Part shown: piece after piece, positions 12,338 through 23,475 of the stretch
How positions within the stretch are numbered: position 1 is the stretch's first letter
How the letters are laid out: each line of letters opens with the position of its first letter
NCBI GenBank assembly: GCA_038277395.1
Contig: CM076194.1
Location: 112,681,417 to 112,745,416 of the forward strand
Source of the DNA: Dryocosmus kuriphilus
Lineage: Eukaryota > Arthropoda > Insecta > Hymenoptera > Cynipidae
Direction of reading: 5' to 3'
DNA length: 64,000 bases
Made by a program: the position numbers and the translations under genes
The notes under the pieces: model-generated
The model's database searches: none
Told to the model about the DNA's origin: nothing
Seen by the model: only the letters and a program-made list of their open reading frames with translations

Positions 12338-12837
12338 TGTTACGCGCGAATCCGTAACACGCAAATTTTGTATTCTGATCATATGTATGCATCATGGGAA
12401 TACGAGAGCTGAAGAAGGAGAGACATGATGACTTACGAAGACACGTGCCAGGTGTATCGCCTGGTAGAGATAATGCTTCTCCCCATAACCCCCGTCTTTG
12501 CTAGCTTGCATAAAACACTCTAATCGCTGAAATTTAGAAATTCAGAAATAATCCGGAATACCATGATTAAGAAATTATTAAAGTTTAACAGACTCTGGAA
12601 TCAGCTGCGTGGAAAGAGTTCACGTGTAGCAATAACCAAATGTCGACGAACTTTAAAGTCAGCAGATTCTTTTAACGTCAAGGGCATGAACTCTTTCACG
12701 CTTACCGATTTCTACAGTCAACAATTTCAAAACTCAGCAAAAATTCCTTCCCGGCGGGTTGCACTTACCACCGAAAATCGTTGCCGAAGTCGACAAACTC
12801 TTTGCAGTTTCTTCCGCAATGTTTGACTGATCAATTC
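12338..12837 (+). repeat. candidate 3' LTR of the Gypsy-type element
   Basis: The sequence begins TGTTACG directly after a polypurine-like 'ggtgggg', as a 3' LTR should. It opens with a perfect 8-bp inverted repeat, 12337-12344 and 12353-12360. The right end is set only by the start of a dispersed repeat at 12838; no second LTR is available to confirm either boundary. Confidence 0.4.
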
Positions 12838-12985
12838 TACAAAGTAGTTCCGCTCTACTAGTCCCGAGGTTGAATATTGGTCATTGATTGGTGGTTATCA
12901 CTCATCGCTCGAGATGTGTTCGTTCGGGATTCCGTGGAGTGACTAAGTGGTATCCTGGAGAAAGTGTACCGAACGCAAAATGTAC
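12838..12985 (+). repeat. dispersed repeat, copy 2 (paired with 4013-4165)
   Basis: Same-strand match to 4013-4165 over about 148 bases, including 'ggagtgactaagtggtat' and 'ggagaaagtgtaccgaac'. Confidence 0.65.
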
Positions 12986-12999
12986 CATGAACGCATTGA

Positions 13000-13600
13000 A
13001 TGTACCATTTCGTAGCCTCTATACGAGACGCGAAATTTCATTTTGCGGCTTTAGGATAAGAAAGAAACTTCGTAGCAAAACTTTAAATATAAGATTGGTA
13101 AGTTTCCAATATTTCTTTACAAAAGTTTTTAACTGTTTTATATTGAATGAATGAAGTCAATAATTAAATTATTTTTGTATTTCATTTTTCTAATCGTTCT
13201 GCTTTATTATTAATAATTTTTTTTAAACATGCTTTCAAAGCTTTGTATACAATTTGTTACAAAACTCGTGTTTCTCTTATTTAAGTATTAAGTAGAGATT
13301 TCTTCAACTTTTCTAAATTAAAATCTGAAGCACTTTATATTCTATATCATTACAAATTCGGCATCTTCATGCAGATTAGGATGGTTGTGAATTGTAGTTA
13401 TTTTAAACTACATCTAATAGCTGAGTATCTTCGTTTTCATGACACACTCATGTCAGTTTTAGTGAGTTAGACTTCTTCCCCAATTGGAAATTACGATGTT
13501 GAATGAATGATCGTATCTTCAGAATTACTATTATATATCAAAATTTTAATCTAAAGTTTATAAGAAGAAAAATGATGCTTCAAAGAAGTGGAAAAAATTT
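13000..13600. other. AT-rich spacer, nothing recognised
   Basis: AT-rich sequence between the Gypsy-type element and the next transposase. No motif, repeat pair or coding signal stands out. Confidence 0.5.
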
Positions 13601-13617
13601 TGAGGATATAGTTCTCC

Positions 13618-15654
13618 GACAAAAACGCGCTCGTTTGAGTTTAAAACGATTTCAATGAGAAAACGAACGCTATAAGCCCACAAAACTAGGAAAAGATAAT
13701 GACGAAAGTTCGTCTATTGAAAACATGACCGCAGAAAGAAATTTTTTAGCTAAGGAACAAAAATCCTTCAGAGGTAACACAGACGAAACAGATGACGAAT
13801 GTTTAATGTTTAATTTTGGTGTGTATGGTAGTGAGTGCGATAGTGAGGATAAGTATGAGAATGGTATTTTTCCCCTGTAAAGAATCTGAAAGTTAATAAA
13901 ATTGAGCAGCAAAACTTTATTCATGAAGTAAAGAAATGTTTTCAATCCGTCAATATTAATTTCCTACAAGGAAATGCAATTTTAAACTTGCTGAGAGCTC
14001 ATTCTTGCCTTAACTTCTTACCACGAGATTGTAGGACAATAATGGGAGCTGCAAGATTCTCTCCGAATGTTATAAAAATGACCCCGGGAGAATATTGTCA
14101 TATAGGACTTGCTGATACATTAATGCAAGAATTACAAGAATCTGAAATTCTAATTATATTGGAACTTGATCTGCATGCGGATGGATTAAGTGCAGTTAAA
14201 GTAGATCAGATTGAGTATTGGCCTTTGCAGTGTCGATTAGCTAACATTATAAGTAAAGTGCCTCTTATAGTCGGCTTTTACCGCGGAAAAACAAAACCTG
14301 CTGACTCCAGTGAATTTCTCAAACCTCTCATTAAAGAGATCAATAATATGAGTAAGCAGAGTGGAATTCTTTACGAATATAAACGAATTAGTCTTCAATT
14401 TGGATCCTTCATAGCCGATGCTCCTGTTAGAGCTTATGTTTTGAGACATCGCAACATGCTTCCAAACACCCGTGTTCTAAATGTAAGGCTGTGGCTATTG
14501 GAGTTGTCGAAAAGTTGAATGGAAAAAGACACACAGTAAATACCATCCCAGGTGTAGAACATCCTCCACGTAGTCCATTAGATTATCTAAATCACACTGA
14601 CAAGGACCATCATTTGCCGAGTAAGGCAAGCCCGTTGATAGATTTCATTATGTGCTTGGTATTATGCATCGTATTTGAATACATGCATCTCGTTTGTATC
14701 GGAGTTGTTAAGAAAATATTGGAAAGATTGATGAACGGAAAGTTTGAACTTTGCAAGGAACTGGAATCATTTCTAATCGAAATGATTTCCGCTGAATTAA
14801 TAAAACTAGACGAAACTTGCCCCACGTTTTTTCAAAGACGACCGAAAGCGATAAAAGGATTCAAAGAATACAAAGCAACAGTTTCACCATTTACTATTGC
14901 ATTCTGGCCCAATTGTTTTTCGCGGAGTTTTGAGTGAGGAATATTATTAGAATTTCTTGCTGCTGCATGTTGCGATTCGTATATTGTGTTCACCACATCA
15001 TACTGAGAGACAATTGGAGTTTGCAAGAAATGCTATAAAATTGTTTGTTGTTGAAAGTGCCGAACAGTTGTACGGAAGAGCATTCTTAAGTTACAACGTA
15101 CACGTTCTCCTTCATCTTGTAGATAACGTAAACAGATTCGGACCTCTGAATGAGGTATATACCTTTCCTTTTGAGAACAATATTAGATCAATTTCGAAGC
15201 ATGTGCTTAATCAGCGTCACTCATTGGAACAGTTTTCCTTGCGCACTCAAGAACACAACTTTGAATGTCCGCAGGGTAATGTTCGAAAGGGCATTGCAAC
15301 ATCGCGGAAGCACAAGAAAGGTCCAGTTTCTGAAAATCTACTTTCGCAAACTGTTGTAAAGTATAAAGTGATACATGTTTTTGAAACTCGTTTTTACTTG
15401 AACGGAAAAGATAACTGCTGTAAAATCAGAAACGACGTTTTCTGTGATATTCTAAGCATCATTCAGTTGAACGATGAATTCTTTCTCGGAATAAAACGAA
15501 CTTGAACTAGTTTCTCTGTCTCAAGTATCATCCAAATATTACAAAGCGCAATCTTGGAGTGACGATCAGACAAATCTTTCATCAGCTGTTGCTGATGAAT
15601 TTATAATTATGGAAATGTTGCACGAATATTCCGAAGAGGACGAAAACAATGAAT
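13618..15654 (+). pseudogene. Tnp2/DUF4218-like (CACTA/EnSpm-type) DDE transposase, frameshifted
   Basis: An acidic N-terminal segment (about 13620-13880) is followed by three blocks in shifting frames: up to 14518, 14491-14937 and 14957-15505, with an acidic C-terminal tail ending at a TGA/TAG near 15654. Recognisable landmarks in order are 'LDLHADGL' followed by a WPLQC block, 'FIADAPVRA', a CSKC zinc pair just past the first frameshift (about 14470), 'EYMHLVCIGVVKK', 'YNVHVLLHL' and 'FPFENNI'. These match the layout of Tnp2-family transposases, in which the aspartates of the first two motifs and a glutamate near the last are thought to be catalytic. Terminal inverted repeats of a CACTA element were not found, so element ends are unknown. 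Superfamily assignment is from memory of motif order. Confidence 0.65.
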
Positions 15655-16023
15655 AGCCAATTAGAAGAGATGCTGACTTACAAAACGTACGAATAATATC
15701 ATAAATGATGATACGAAAATTAATATTTAATTTCTTTAAATTTTTACATGAAGAACCAAACATTTTTTAATTAAGAAAATATTTAGTGATAAAAGTCTAA
15801 TTATAAAATTGTTAGACTAAAAATTTATCAATCTAACAATATAAAAATAGTAGTGATTGTATTTCAACAATTTTGAATCGAATAATTTATTATTCTACAA
15901 CTGTATTTCAAATTGGAGACCCTAATGTTGAAGAATTTTAAAAACGACTTGTTCTGAAATGAATGATTTTGAGTTGAAATAATAAAAATTGGACAATTCA
16001 TATTAAATTTTGAATTTTTACAG
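15655..16023. other. AT-rich spacer
   Basis: No coding or repeat signal seen; the end of this stretch (tttttacag at 16023) resembles a splice acceptor for the ORF that follows. Confidence 0.4.
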
Positions 16024-16470
16024 ATAATATGGGCAAAACAAAAGTCCAAGGTCAATCTCAGAGTGGCCGTGTTATAAAAGTTCCTAGATTTGTCCCTATA
16101 ACGGATGAAGAATGAGCCGACTATGAAACGCCATAAAATCGATTTAAAAGCCCAGATAAATAATTTAAATCAGTCTTCAAATGTCACTGCTGCTGAAGAT
16201 ATACCTCTGCCAATGCGTACAAATAATTTAAAGCCTCACGGATTAGTACAAACCACCCATAAAGAAAAAACTGTTGAAGCGGGAACGTTTTCAAAAAACT
16301 TAAATTCTGAGCGTACACTTTCCAAATTAGGACTACGTGGACCCATAAAATCTATACTGTATAATATACCTGATGAACTCCACGGGAAACTTCTTCAATT
16401 TTTTGCAAAAAAAGAATATTGCTATGGAAAACCAAAAACCCAGAGAGGTTTTGGGTGCTATCACAAATAA
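16024..16470 (+). CDS. unrecognised ORF, possible exon of a second transposon protein
   Basis: A pyrimidine-rich tract ending in CAG at 16023 precedes an ATG at 16029, which opens a short basic frame stopping near 16113. A second frame from 16105 to 16470 encodes 121 residues, basic and asparagine-rich, with no domain I recognise. It lies 0.4 kb after the Tnp2-like transposase on the same strand, so an accessory protein of that element is possible. An overlapping minus-strand frame (16352-16606) also exists. Function unknown. Confidence 0.25.
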
Positions 16471-16699
16471 CATTCACAGTGCCGGATTTACGCAGAATGC
16501 CGCCCTGGGAAAATTTCAATTGCCTCCTCTTTACTAATTGAAAATATGGCTCATCATCAATATAAATTGGAAAATTATATTGATTCCAGTAATTAATAAT
16601 TTCCATGGTAGACTAGTACTAAATTCGTCAAGGCAACTAAAATTTCGTCAAAGCACAACATAAATTCGGAATATTTTTCCATTCAAATCAGCTTACGTA

Positions 16700-17075
16700 T
16701 ATACGGGTGTCTAAAAAGTCCCGAGACGGTTGGATATTTCCGCAGGTAAAATATTTTTCAAAAAAGTGAAGGTCATTCCTGAAGTAAATTTCAACGACGA
16801 ATTCAATGGTGACCTTCATTTTGACCTTGAAGTTGACCTTCATGGCTTTTTGAAGGTCAACTTTGTTTTTTTTAAATGGAAAACCCCCTTTTTTTACATC
16901 TGCAATCGATAGAGCGGAAAATTCTACGTTCAGATACGTACCCAAGTCATAGGTCAATTGCAACGTTCAAGTTTAGTTAGAGGTTATTTGAAATTAACAA
17001 AGTTTCCAAGAGGTCAGTGTAATTCCTGAAGTAAATTTCAACGAGAAATTCATTGGTGAGCTCTGTATTGATCTT
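16700..17075 (+). repeat. left terminal inverted repeat
   Basis: Aligns with the reverse complement of 18593-18905 except for an insertion near 16850-16915. It contains two direct copies of 'attcctgaagtaaatttcaa' 247 bases apart. Confidence 0.85.
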
Positions 17076-17319
17076 GGTTACAGCGTTTTGAATATTGTAA
17101 AATCATAAGGAAATTTTTCATTAAAAGTTCCAAGTGTTCTGGTGAAAGTTCTGTTCCTCCCCAAAGAGTTATACAGTCCTATACCGTTTTTCGATACCTA
17201 AGTCAATACCTAAGGCGATACCATAAGTCCTATACCGTTTTTCCATACGAATATTACGAATCGAAACTAAATTTACGTATTACGAATACATACTTACCAT
17301 CTTTCGCTAAAAGATTATT

Positions 17320-18409
17320 ATGGCGCAAGCTAAACTTTCGGAAAGAGAGAGGGTATCTGTATTAATGATGCGTGGTTGGGGACATCGAGTTCAATCTTAT
17401 GATCAAGTTCGTTTGCTTTTTAATCGCACTTTTCGTAATGGAGAAGGGTTAAATCCTGTCTCAAAATCAACAATTGAAAGAACTGTAAGGCGCTTTATGA
17501 ATCACGGATCTATCAAGGACTTTCAGAGAACTGGTCGGCCAAAATCTGCAGGATCTGAGGAGATGCAGATGGACATAGCCCAAGCATTTGTTGAAAACCC
17601 ACACCATAATTTACATCGAGCTAGTGATGAGCGTGACGTTGCTCCTGAGACAGTGCGAAATATTTTAAAAAGCATTAATTTCCATCCTTACAAAGTTCAT
17701 CTGGTACAAGAGCTCAATGAAGACGATCCTGATCGTCGGGTTGAATTTTGTGAAATTATGATGGACAGAATTGATAGAGATCCTCTTTTCTTGTACAATA
17801 CAGTATTTTCAGACGAAGCTACTTTCACTTTAAAAGGTGAAGTTAACAGGCAAAATTGTAGATACTGGTCCGACACAAATCCTGATTGGATGTTGGAGAG
17901 TCACACACAATATCTACAAAAGATTAATGTTTGGGCCGGTATCTTGAATGATACATTGATAGGCCCTTTCTTCATCGATGGTAATCTCAATGCCCGTGGA
18001 TATGAAGAGCTTCTCAGAAACCAAATTGTACCAAGAATAAGGGAGATTACAGGCGATAATTTTCAAAATATTTGGTTCCAGCAGGACGGAGCAGCGGCTC
18101 ATTACGGTAGGGAGGTTCGAGCATATTTGGATACTCAGTTCCCTCAAAGGTGGATTGGAAGAAGGGGTGAAAATCGAGTGGCCTGCTAGATCTTCTGATC
18201 TGACGCCTCTCGACTATTTTCTTTGGGGTTATTTAAAAAGCAAAGTATACTCAACGCAACTCCAAAGCTTAGACGAATTGCAGAATCGGATTCTGCAACA
18301 GGCTACTTTCATTGATAGGGATATGATTCGTAATGCTGTAACTCTTTTTTACAATCGCATAGCTTTTTGTCAAGAAGCTCAAGGTTTTCAGTTCGGACAT
18401 CTTCACTGA
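17320..18409 (+). pseudogene. mariner-type transposase, single frameshift
   Basis: The first frame (17320-18189, 289 codons) has an N-terminal helix-turn-helix region (about residues 5-65, then an 'RTGRPKS' basic hinge), a second helical DNA-binding part ('PETVRNILKSINFHPYK') and the catalytic core. Catalytic aspartates are residue 165 in 'FSDEATF' and residue 256 in 'FQQDGAAAHY'. The third, in 'RSSDLTPLDYFLWG', sits at 18197-18199 in the next frame (18155-18409), so a one-base indel near 18170 breaks the gene. Counting across the break gives 37 residues between the second and third aspartates, that is DD37D. Apart from the indel the frame is open, so the copy is fairly young. Confidence 0.9.
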
Positions 18410-18411
18410 AG

Positions 18412-18490
18412 CGTGAGAGGCAAGGGGACTCACGCTAATCAAGCACCCCGAAACGTGAGAGGCAAGAGGCTCACGCTAATCAAGCACCCC
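18412..18490 (+). repeat. 42-bp tandem duplication after the transposase stop
   Basis: The block 'cgtgagaggcaag' through 'aatcaagcacccc' occurs at 18412 and again at 18454. Each copy contains a small stem (cgtgag ... ctcacg). Related sequence follows the transposase in the mariner relics at 42.6 and 51.8 kb. Confidence 0.8.
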
Positions 18491-18592
18491 AAAGGGAACA
18501 GAATTTACTACGTCCACGTCGTTGTTCCTGGGTAATGCTAAACGTAAACGTAAACTGTTTGGAAAAAACCTTGAAAAAGCCTTGAAGATCAT

Positions 18593-18901
18593 CACCAAGA
18601 TCAATACAGAGCTCACAAATGAATTTCTCGTTGAAATTTACTTCAGGAATTACACTGACCTCTTGGAAAACTTTGTTAATTTCAAATAACCTCTAACTGA
18701 CCTTGAACGTTACAATTGACCCATGACTTGGGTACGTACCTGAACGTAGAAGCCAAAAAGCCATGAAGGTCAACTTCAAGGTCGAAACGAAGGTCACCAT
18801 TGAATTCCTCGTTGAAATTTACTTCAGGAATGACCTTCACTTTTTTGAGAAACATTATACCTGAGGAAATATCCAACCGTCCCGGGACTTTTTAGACACC
18901 C

Positions 18902-18905
<4 letters not shown>
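18593..18905 (-). repeat. right terminal inverted repeat
   Basis: Reverse complement of the left arm; carries both direct-repeat blocks and ends in 'cacccggta'. Confidence 0.85.

Positions 18906-18941
<36 letters not shown>
18903..18941. repeat. (TA)n microsatellite at the transposon's right flank
   Basis: Pure TA run adjoining the right inverted repeat; such a tract supplies TA targets for mariner-type insertion. Confidence 0.9.
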
Positions 18942-18944
<3 letters not shown>

Positions 18945-19717
18945 ACAAATCTATAATATTAAAAAGTAATCAGTAAAGTCCGTATATGAAGCTACAAAGT
19001 ATATTCAGTTTTTGAAGTCTAGAACTTCAACTCAATACCAAATTGTAGAAATATTTCTTGGAAATAAAGTCTTTTTATTTTAGGAATCTAAAAAATGGAT
19101 TTTTTCCTGCGTATAATTGAATGAAAAATATTGTATTTTTTGTAAAAATGTGTAATATTATGGAATTAAAAAAAAATTAACATTTCGAATTTTTTTCAAT
19201 TATTTGAATGCAAGAAATGTTATTATTTACTTTAGCTATCTGAACCCTAAGAATATTCGTCAGTTTATTTCAAATATTACAACTGTTAACTGTGTTACTA
19301 ACGTAAGAGAAATATTTTAATCTAATACGAAGTGTTTAGCATATTTTTAAGAAGAATCGAATCTGTCAAAAATCGGGTATCATTTTGACACCTGAAGGAT
19401 AAATATTTAAGGGCACCATTTTAGAAAAAAATCCTGTTTTTGAACCATGTTAGCATAAATTATATTTAGTACATCTATTAATTAGTTTATTTAAATTTTC
19501 TATTATTTTCCTCCAAGTACATACGTACCACTCTACTACTAAACACGCAAAATTTTATTGTATCTGCGTGTTCAAGTTGGAGGAAAATATTTCAGTCATC
19601 ATTAACCTTGGTCTGAAGAAACAGAAATAAATTTTACTGTCATTCAATGTGAATAATAATTTTTTTTTACGAAATTCAAATAAGTCTAATTCTAAGGTTA
19701 ATAAGTAGATGACGTTA

Positions 19718-19791
<74 letters not shown>

Positions 19792-20696
19792 GCTGTCAGC
19801 CTTCCATGTTATCAGTTATTATCATCAAAAGCAATTCTAGAAGACAAATTATCTTCTACATAGAGAAAATGAAGTTCTTTTTGCTGCTCTTCTCTTTACC
19901 TTATCGGTCTTTATTCGTAATTTTAGTATTCAAATTCATCAACACTTAAAAAAATCTGCTATTTCACAGAAAAAACCTGAGTTTTTCTGTATCTTAACTT
20001 CAGCTAGTTTCACTTCAAACAGTTGGCAGCTACGTTTACCTATTGATCGATAAAAATTATCGGTCAGCGGATAAAAATTGTTGTCAGTTATTTTACACAG
20101 CTTTCAAATTTATCTGGAGATGGATAAATTTTATTTTCGCACGGATTGAAAGGCTGCAATGAAACTGTCTGAAGTTAAGATAAAAAAAGCTCGAGGTTTT
20201 TATATGTTAATGTAATACAAACTAAAGATAATATATTCTTTTCATTAAGTTTTTTATGGCTTGAAGCTTTTTCCTTACATTTCTCTTTATAGTAGTAGGT
20301 TTTGAATTTATCTGGCAGCTAATCTTGCTTATCAACAAAGTACTGAAAAAAACTCTGCTGAAAACTTATTTTTTAGGGTCTTGCTAATTATTATTTAGTA
20401 ATTTTTTTCTAACAAAATTTTTAAATATTCGTATTCGGTAAATGTTATCTACAATTTAAATTGAATCAAAATGAAGCAAGTTATAAAATGGTAAAAACTA
20501 CGCTACGAGTAATTAACATGGTAGACATTTTTAATTGTGATCTGAAAACTGCAAAAATTATCAGAAATTAACATCTTTTTGAGTTAAAAATAAGAATTGA
20601 TAGTTAGAATTTTAGATATACCTATAACTAGAATCTTGTTTGGGGTAGTGTATTTAACAGCCTGTAAATTCATAAATTTCTATTACCTTCTTACAG
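18942..20696. other. AT-rich stretch without recognised gene
   Basis: Very AT-rich. It contains a (TA)n run at 19719-19790 and a short hairpin near 20045 (tcgataa / ttatcgg). A host intron is possible if the exon at 20697 is real. Confidence 0.4.
19719..19790. repeat. (TA)n microsatellite
   Basis: About 35 TA units, uninterrupted. Confidence 0.95.
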
Positions 20697-21049
20697 AATT
20701 ATCTTCATCGATACCGGTATCAAATCCTCGTACTGACGATGATCCAAATATCGAATTTAAACCTAAATGTGCTAGAAAGAAAGTAAGGACTGTAAGTGTT
20801 TTAATTTCTGAGCACCCAAATTTTATGTACAGTCCAGAGGAAAAAGACAGTGCTCCATGTTTTGAAAGATCTGAAGTTGAACATACAAAATACTCTCGAA
20901 AAAGTGGTGGAAAATCTAAAAAATCTGAAAATACGAGAACAGCTAAAGCGGATGAAAAAGATGAAATAGCTACTGAAGTTGAACAGGCTAAGGCAGCTGA
21001 CAATAATAAAAAAGCTGGACAATATGGTAACTTCAAGGAAGGGTGGTAA
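20697..21049 (+). CDS. candidate terminal exon of an unidentified host gene
   Basis: A pyrimidine-rich 'ttctattaccttcttacag' ends at 20696, a good splice acceptor. From there a frame of about 117 codons stays open to TAA at 21047-21049, and an AATAAA-type signal follows near 21080. The predicted end of the protein is hydrophilic: an acidic and proline segment, then a lysine/serine-rich part and a glutamate/alanine/lysine-rich tail ending in FKEGW. No domain is recognised. Unlike the rest of the window it has no transposon similarity and no stop. The frame also stays open upstream of the acceptor to 20597. It could equally be a chance ORF. Confidence 0.4.
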
Positions 21050-22221
21050 CTAATATTTACCATGTGATATTGTTTCAAAAATAAAAACATCATTTACAAG
21101 TAATTGCGTTTATTTAGTTTTATTCCGGTATATTTTATTTATTCCAACATTACATTTAATGTTGATATTTACAATAGACACTGGTGTAAAGTTTGCACTA
21201 CCAGAGTAGTAAGTTTCTTGAGAAAGAAAAAACTATTATACATACCTAATATGTCATAGCCCGCTCATATCGGTATCCACGGTTTTGTAATATTCGCAAG
21301 CTAGTTTCTTTAGATATGTGCATTAAACTAGAAACTAAGATATAATTGTGATAGTAATGACATGCGGGAATAATCTAGTAAATTTTTTGATTATAAAAAA
21401 TGTAAACGAAAATTATGAGCACACCTTTAACTTATAAGCACCAATCAAAGTTGCACTCCAGATTTGTAGTCGTCGTAGCTAAGCGAAATACGTTTGAAGT
21501 GGTTTTGATGGTGCAATATTCCTAGCCTCAAGATTCTAATTATAAACTTCATGGAAACTTTGATGACTCCATGACCCTTGAGGATTATCGGTGCCATTAT
21601 ATGACGCGAGTAACACAGTACCGACATATATATATGCATATATGAACATGCAGGCATACGTCTACACTATATGGAGGATATAACGTGATAGACGTGATAT
21701 AATATACATATATATGCAGCCTGGTGGTGTGACGTTGCTGGAAAACCAATATGCTTTGTGCTTCGGCTACTATTAAAGGGTTCGCTGATACTTTCGACTC
21801 GTAATTATTGGAATCGTCCTGTCAGCTGGCAGATAGAAATAATCATCTCCTGTAGAACTCTCCTCTAAAGAGACTTTGAAGAGCGTATAAATGCTGGCCT
21901 GGGATACCCTATAGGCTCTTGGACTCTTTTAACGGATTAATTAAAATCTACCCTATTGCGAAAAAGATCGAAAGTTCTATCCCTCATGGTTCGAATCTTC
22001 ATTCCTTTTTTCTTCAATTACAATCTGTTTAATTTATTTTCTTCATACTTTGATAGATAGAAAAGAATATACAGTAATCACCCAGGATTGCATGGGATAG
22101 AATTCCCACAAAGAAGAATAGAATAAAGTGATAGAAAAGGATAGAATAATATAAGGTTATCAAAATTAGAACAGAATGCAAGTGAAAAAATTTTGGTGTG
22201 GGATTGATCTAGGAAACCGTA
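21050..22221. other. non-coding stretch
   Basis: No gene or repeat pair recognised. Short open frames (21445-21657 minus, 22078-22329 minus) show no similarity. The part 21700-21930 is less AT-rich but unassigned. Confidence 0.4.
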
Positions 22222-22446
22222 TGGGAGACCTCTATTAGCACCCAATATTGCCTCAGTTTTGTACCGATATTTCCTGCAATGCCGGCAATTACGCTGACGC
22301 AACATATCGATGCCCGTTTTTGTCAACATTCGTCTGATGAAATTGTTATTATTTTTAGGAACAAATAAATATCTCGTAAACTAAAAAAGATAGGTAAAAA
22401 TGTTTGTTATTTTTGGGTTTTGAGTACCCGTAGTTTATTATAATAT

Positions 22447-22865
22447 ATATAGCAGACCCGTCGCGGCTTCGCTCGCGGGTAATACAAGATATCCGACACT
22501 CGCTAACATTCATCTACTCACCGCTTCCATACCCCCAACCAAGTTGATGTACTCAGCGCTTCGATAGCCCGAGGAAGAGCGGAGAGCTATCCCCCTACCC
22601 ATCCCCCCTAACGCCCCTAAGTATCTCTGACCGCCCAGGTAACCCTTCCCCCTTCAGGGGACGCCCACGGTTCGGATATAGTTTAATGCTGATTACCCAT
22701 TTTCGTGATAAAATAAATAAAATTGATATAGCCTATGTCACTTCAGAAATACATGCGAAGGTTGTGTCAAAGTATGATTAAGATCGGTTCAGTAGTTTTC
22801 AAGTTTAAAGGGAACAAATAAACAAACGCGGTAGTTTTGTATAGGATAGTATACATATAGATGAG
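22447..22865 (+). repeat. interspersed repeat, SINE- or LINE-tail-like
   Basis: Starts with a GC-rich 'cagacccgtcgcggcttcg' stem-forming block and ends with 'agatcggttcagtagttttc' and an 'aacaaataaacaaacgcg' tail. Such an ending is common in 3' ends of RTE-type LINEs and their SINEs. Class is inferred from that tail only. Confidence 0.45.
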
Positions 22866-23286
22866 AGATCCATATTACAAAATGAAAACCATTTTCACCT
22901 ACCTCCCGTATAATTGACTAGATGTTTAAATCGTATGGTGATGTTTTATTCGTCAGAGAGCTTATAATAAGTGCTTAAGAAATAATTTTGATGACAATGA
23001 CTACTTCTAACCCAGATTTATTGAAATTCTTCTCGCTACGTTTCGAAGTCGGTAAGACTTCCTTATCAGACGAAATTATATTGTTACAGTAAATTTTCCA
23101 TGTTTCACATAGTAAAAACTATAAAATTTATTTTAAATTTGAACATTTCTTGAGTTTAGTTATGTTCGTTGTTTAGATATTAAAAATTAATATTGTAACT
23201 GATGTGTTGTTATTCATTGTTGCTTTGAAAACCATTATTGGTTCTTTATTTTAATTTTTAAGACTAAGGACAAACCTAGTATAAAA

Positions 23287-23312
23287 GGAGCGGAAAAATC
23301 ATTTCCGCTCCA
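23287..23312. repeat. perfect hairpin
   Basis: ggagcggaaa ... tttccgctcc, 10-bp arms with a 6-base loop. Confidence 0.7.
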
Positions 23313-23475
23313 TTTTGGAATAATTTTCGATATTTGTTATTAAAAACAATAACCGAATGTTGCCAGAAACGGTCAATGTTGCCTTCATATTGCCATCAAT
23401 ATTGCCGGCGTTGCAGGAAATATCAGTGCAACATTGATACAATATTGGGTGCTAATAGGGACGTCTCTCATGTAC

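Larger units (their letters stand above)
6216..12837 (+). mobile_element. Gypsy/errantivirus-like LTR retrotransposon, degenerate
   Basis: Gag, RT-RNase H, integrase and an env relic follow in the order expected for a Gypsy-type element with a third ORF. Every reading frame carries stops or frameshifts, the protease is largely deleted and the RT lacks one catalytic aspartate, so the copy is dead. A polypurine-like 'gggtgggg' directly precedes a TG-starting sequence at 12338, the likely 3' LTR. No matching 5' LTR is visible, so the left boundary is uncertain; the start of gag is used here. Confidence 0.75.
16700..18905 (+). mobile_element. mariner-type (DD37D) DNA transposon with long IR/DR ends
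   Basis: Outer ends read 'cgggtgtctaaaaagtccc' at 16704 and its complement at about 18884-18902, both flanked by TA. The inverted repeats extend to about 17075 on the left and start at about 18593 on the right. They are not equal: the left has an extra ~60 bases near 16850-16915. Each arm holds two direct copies of a 31-base block (16775-16805, 17022-17052; complement at 18620-18650 and 18801-18831). The transposase has one frameshift. TA duplication and the DDD layout place it in the Tc1/mariner superfamily. Confidence 0.9.
22222..23475. mobile_element. foldback/MITE-like element with ~100-bp inverted ends
   Basis: 22222-22330 and 23365-23475 are inverted copies sharing 'ctattagcacccaatattg', 'gatatttcctgcaa' and 'gccggcaat'. 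The ends are about 80% alike by eye. The 1.25-kb span holds another repeat (22447-22865) and a hairpin (23287-23312), so it is probably enlarged by a later insertion. No coding capacity. Confidence 0.6.

Noticed and set aside
21950..22010. tRNA-like T-arm word ggttcgaatc
   Set aside because: The T stem does not pair and there is no acceptor, D or anticodon arm around it.
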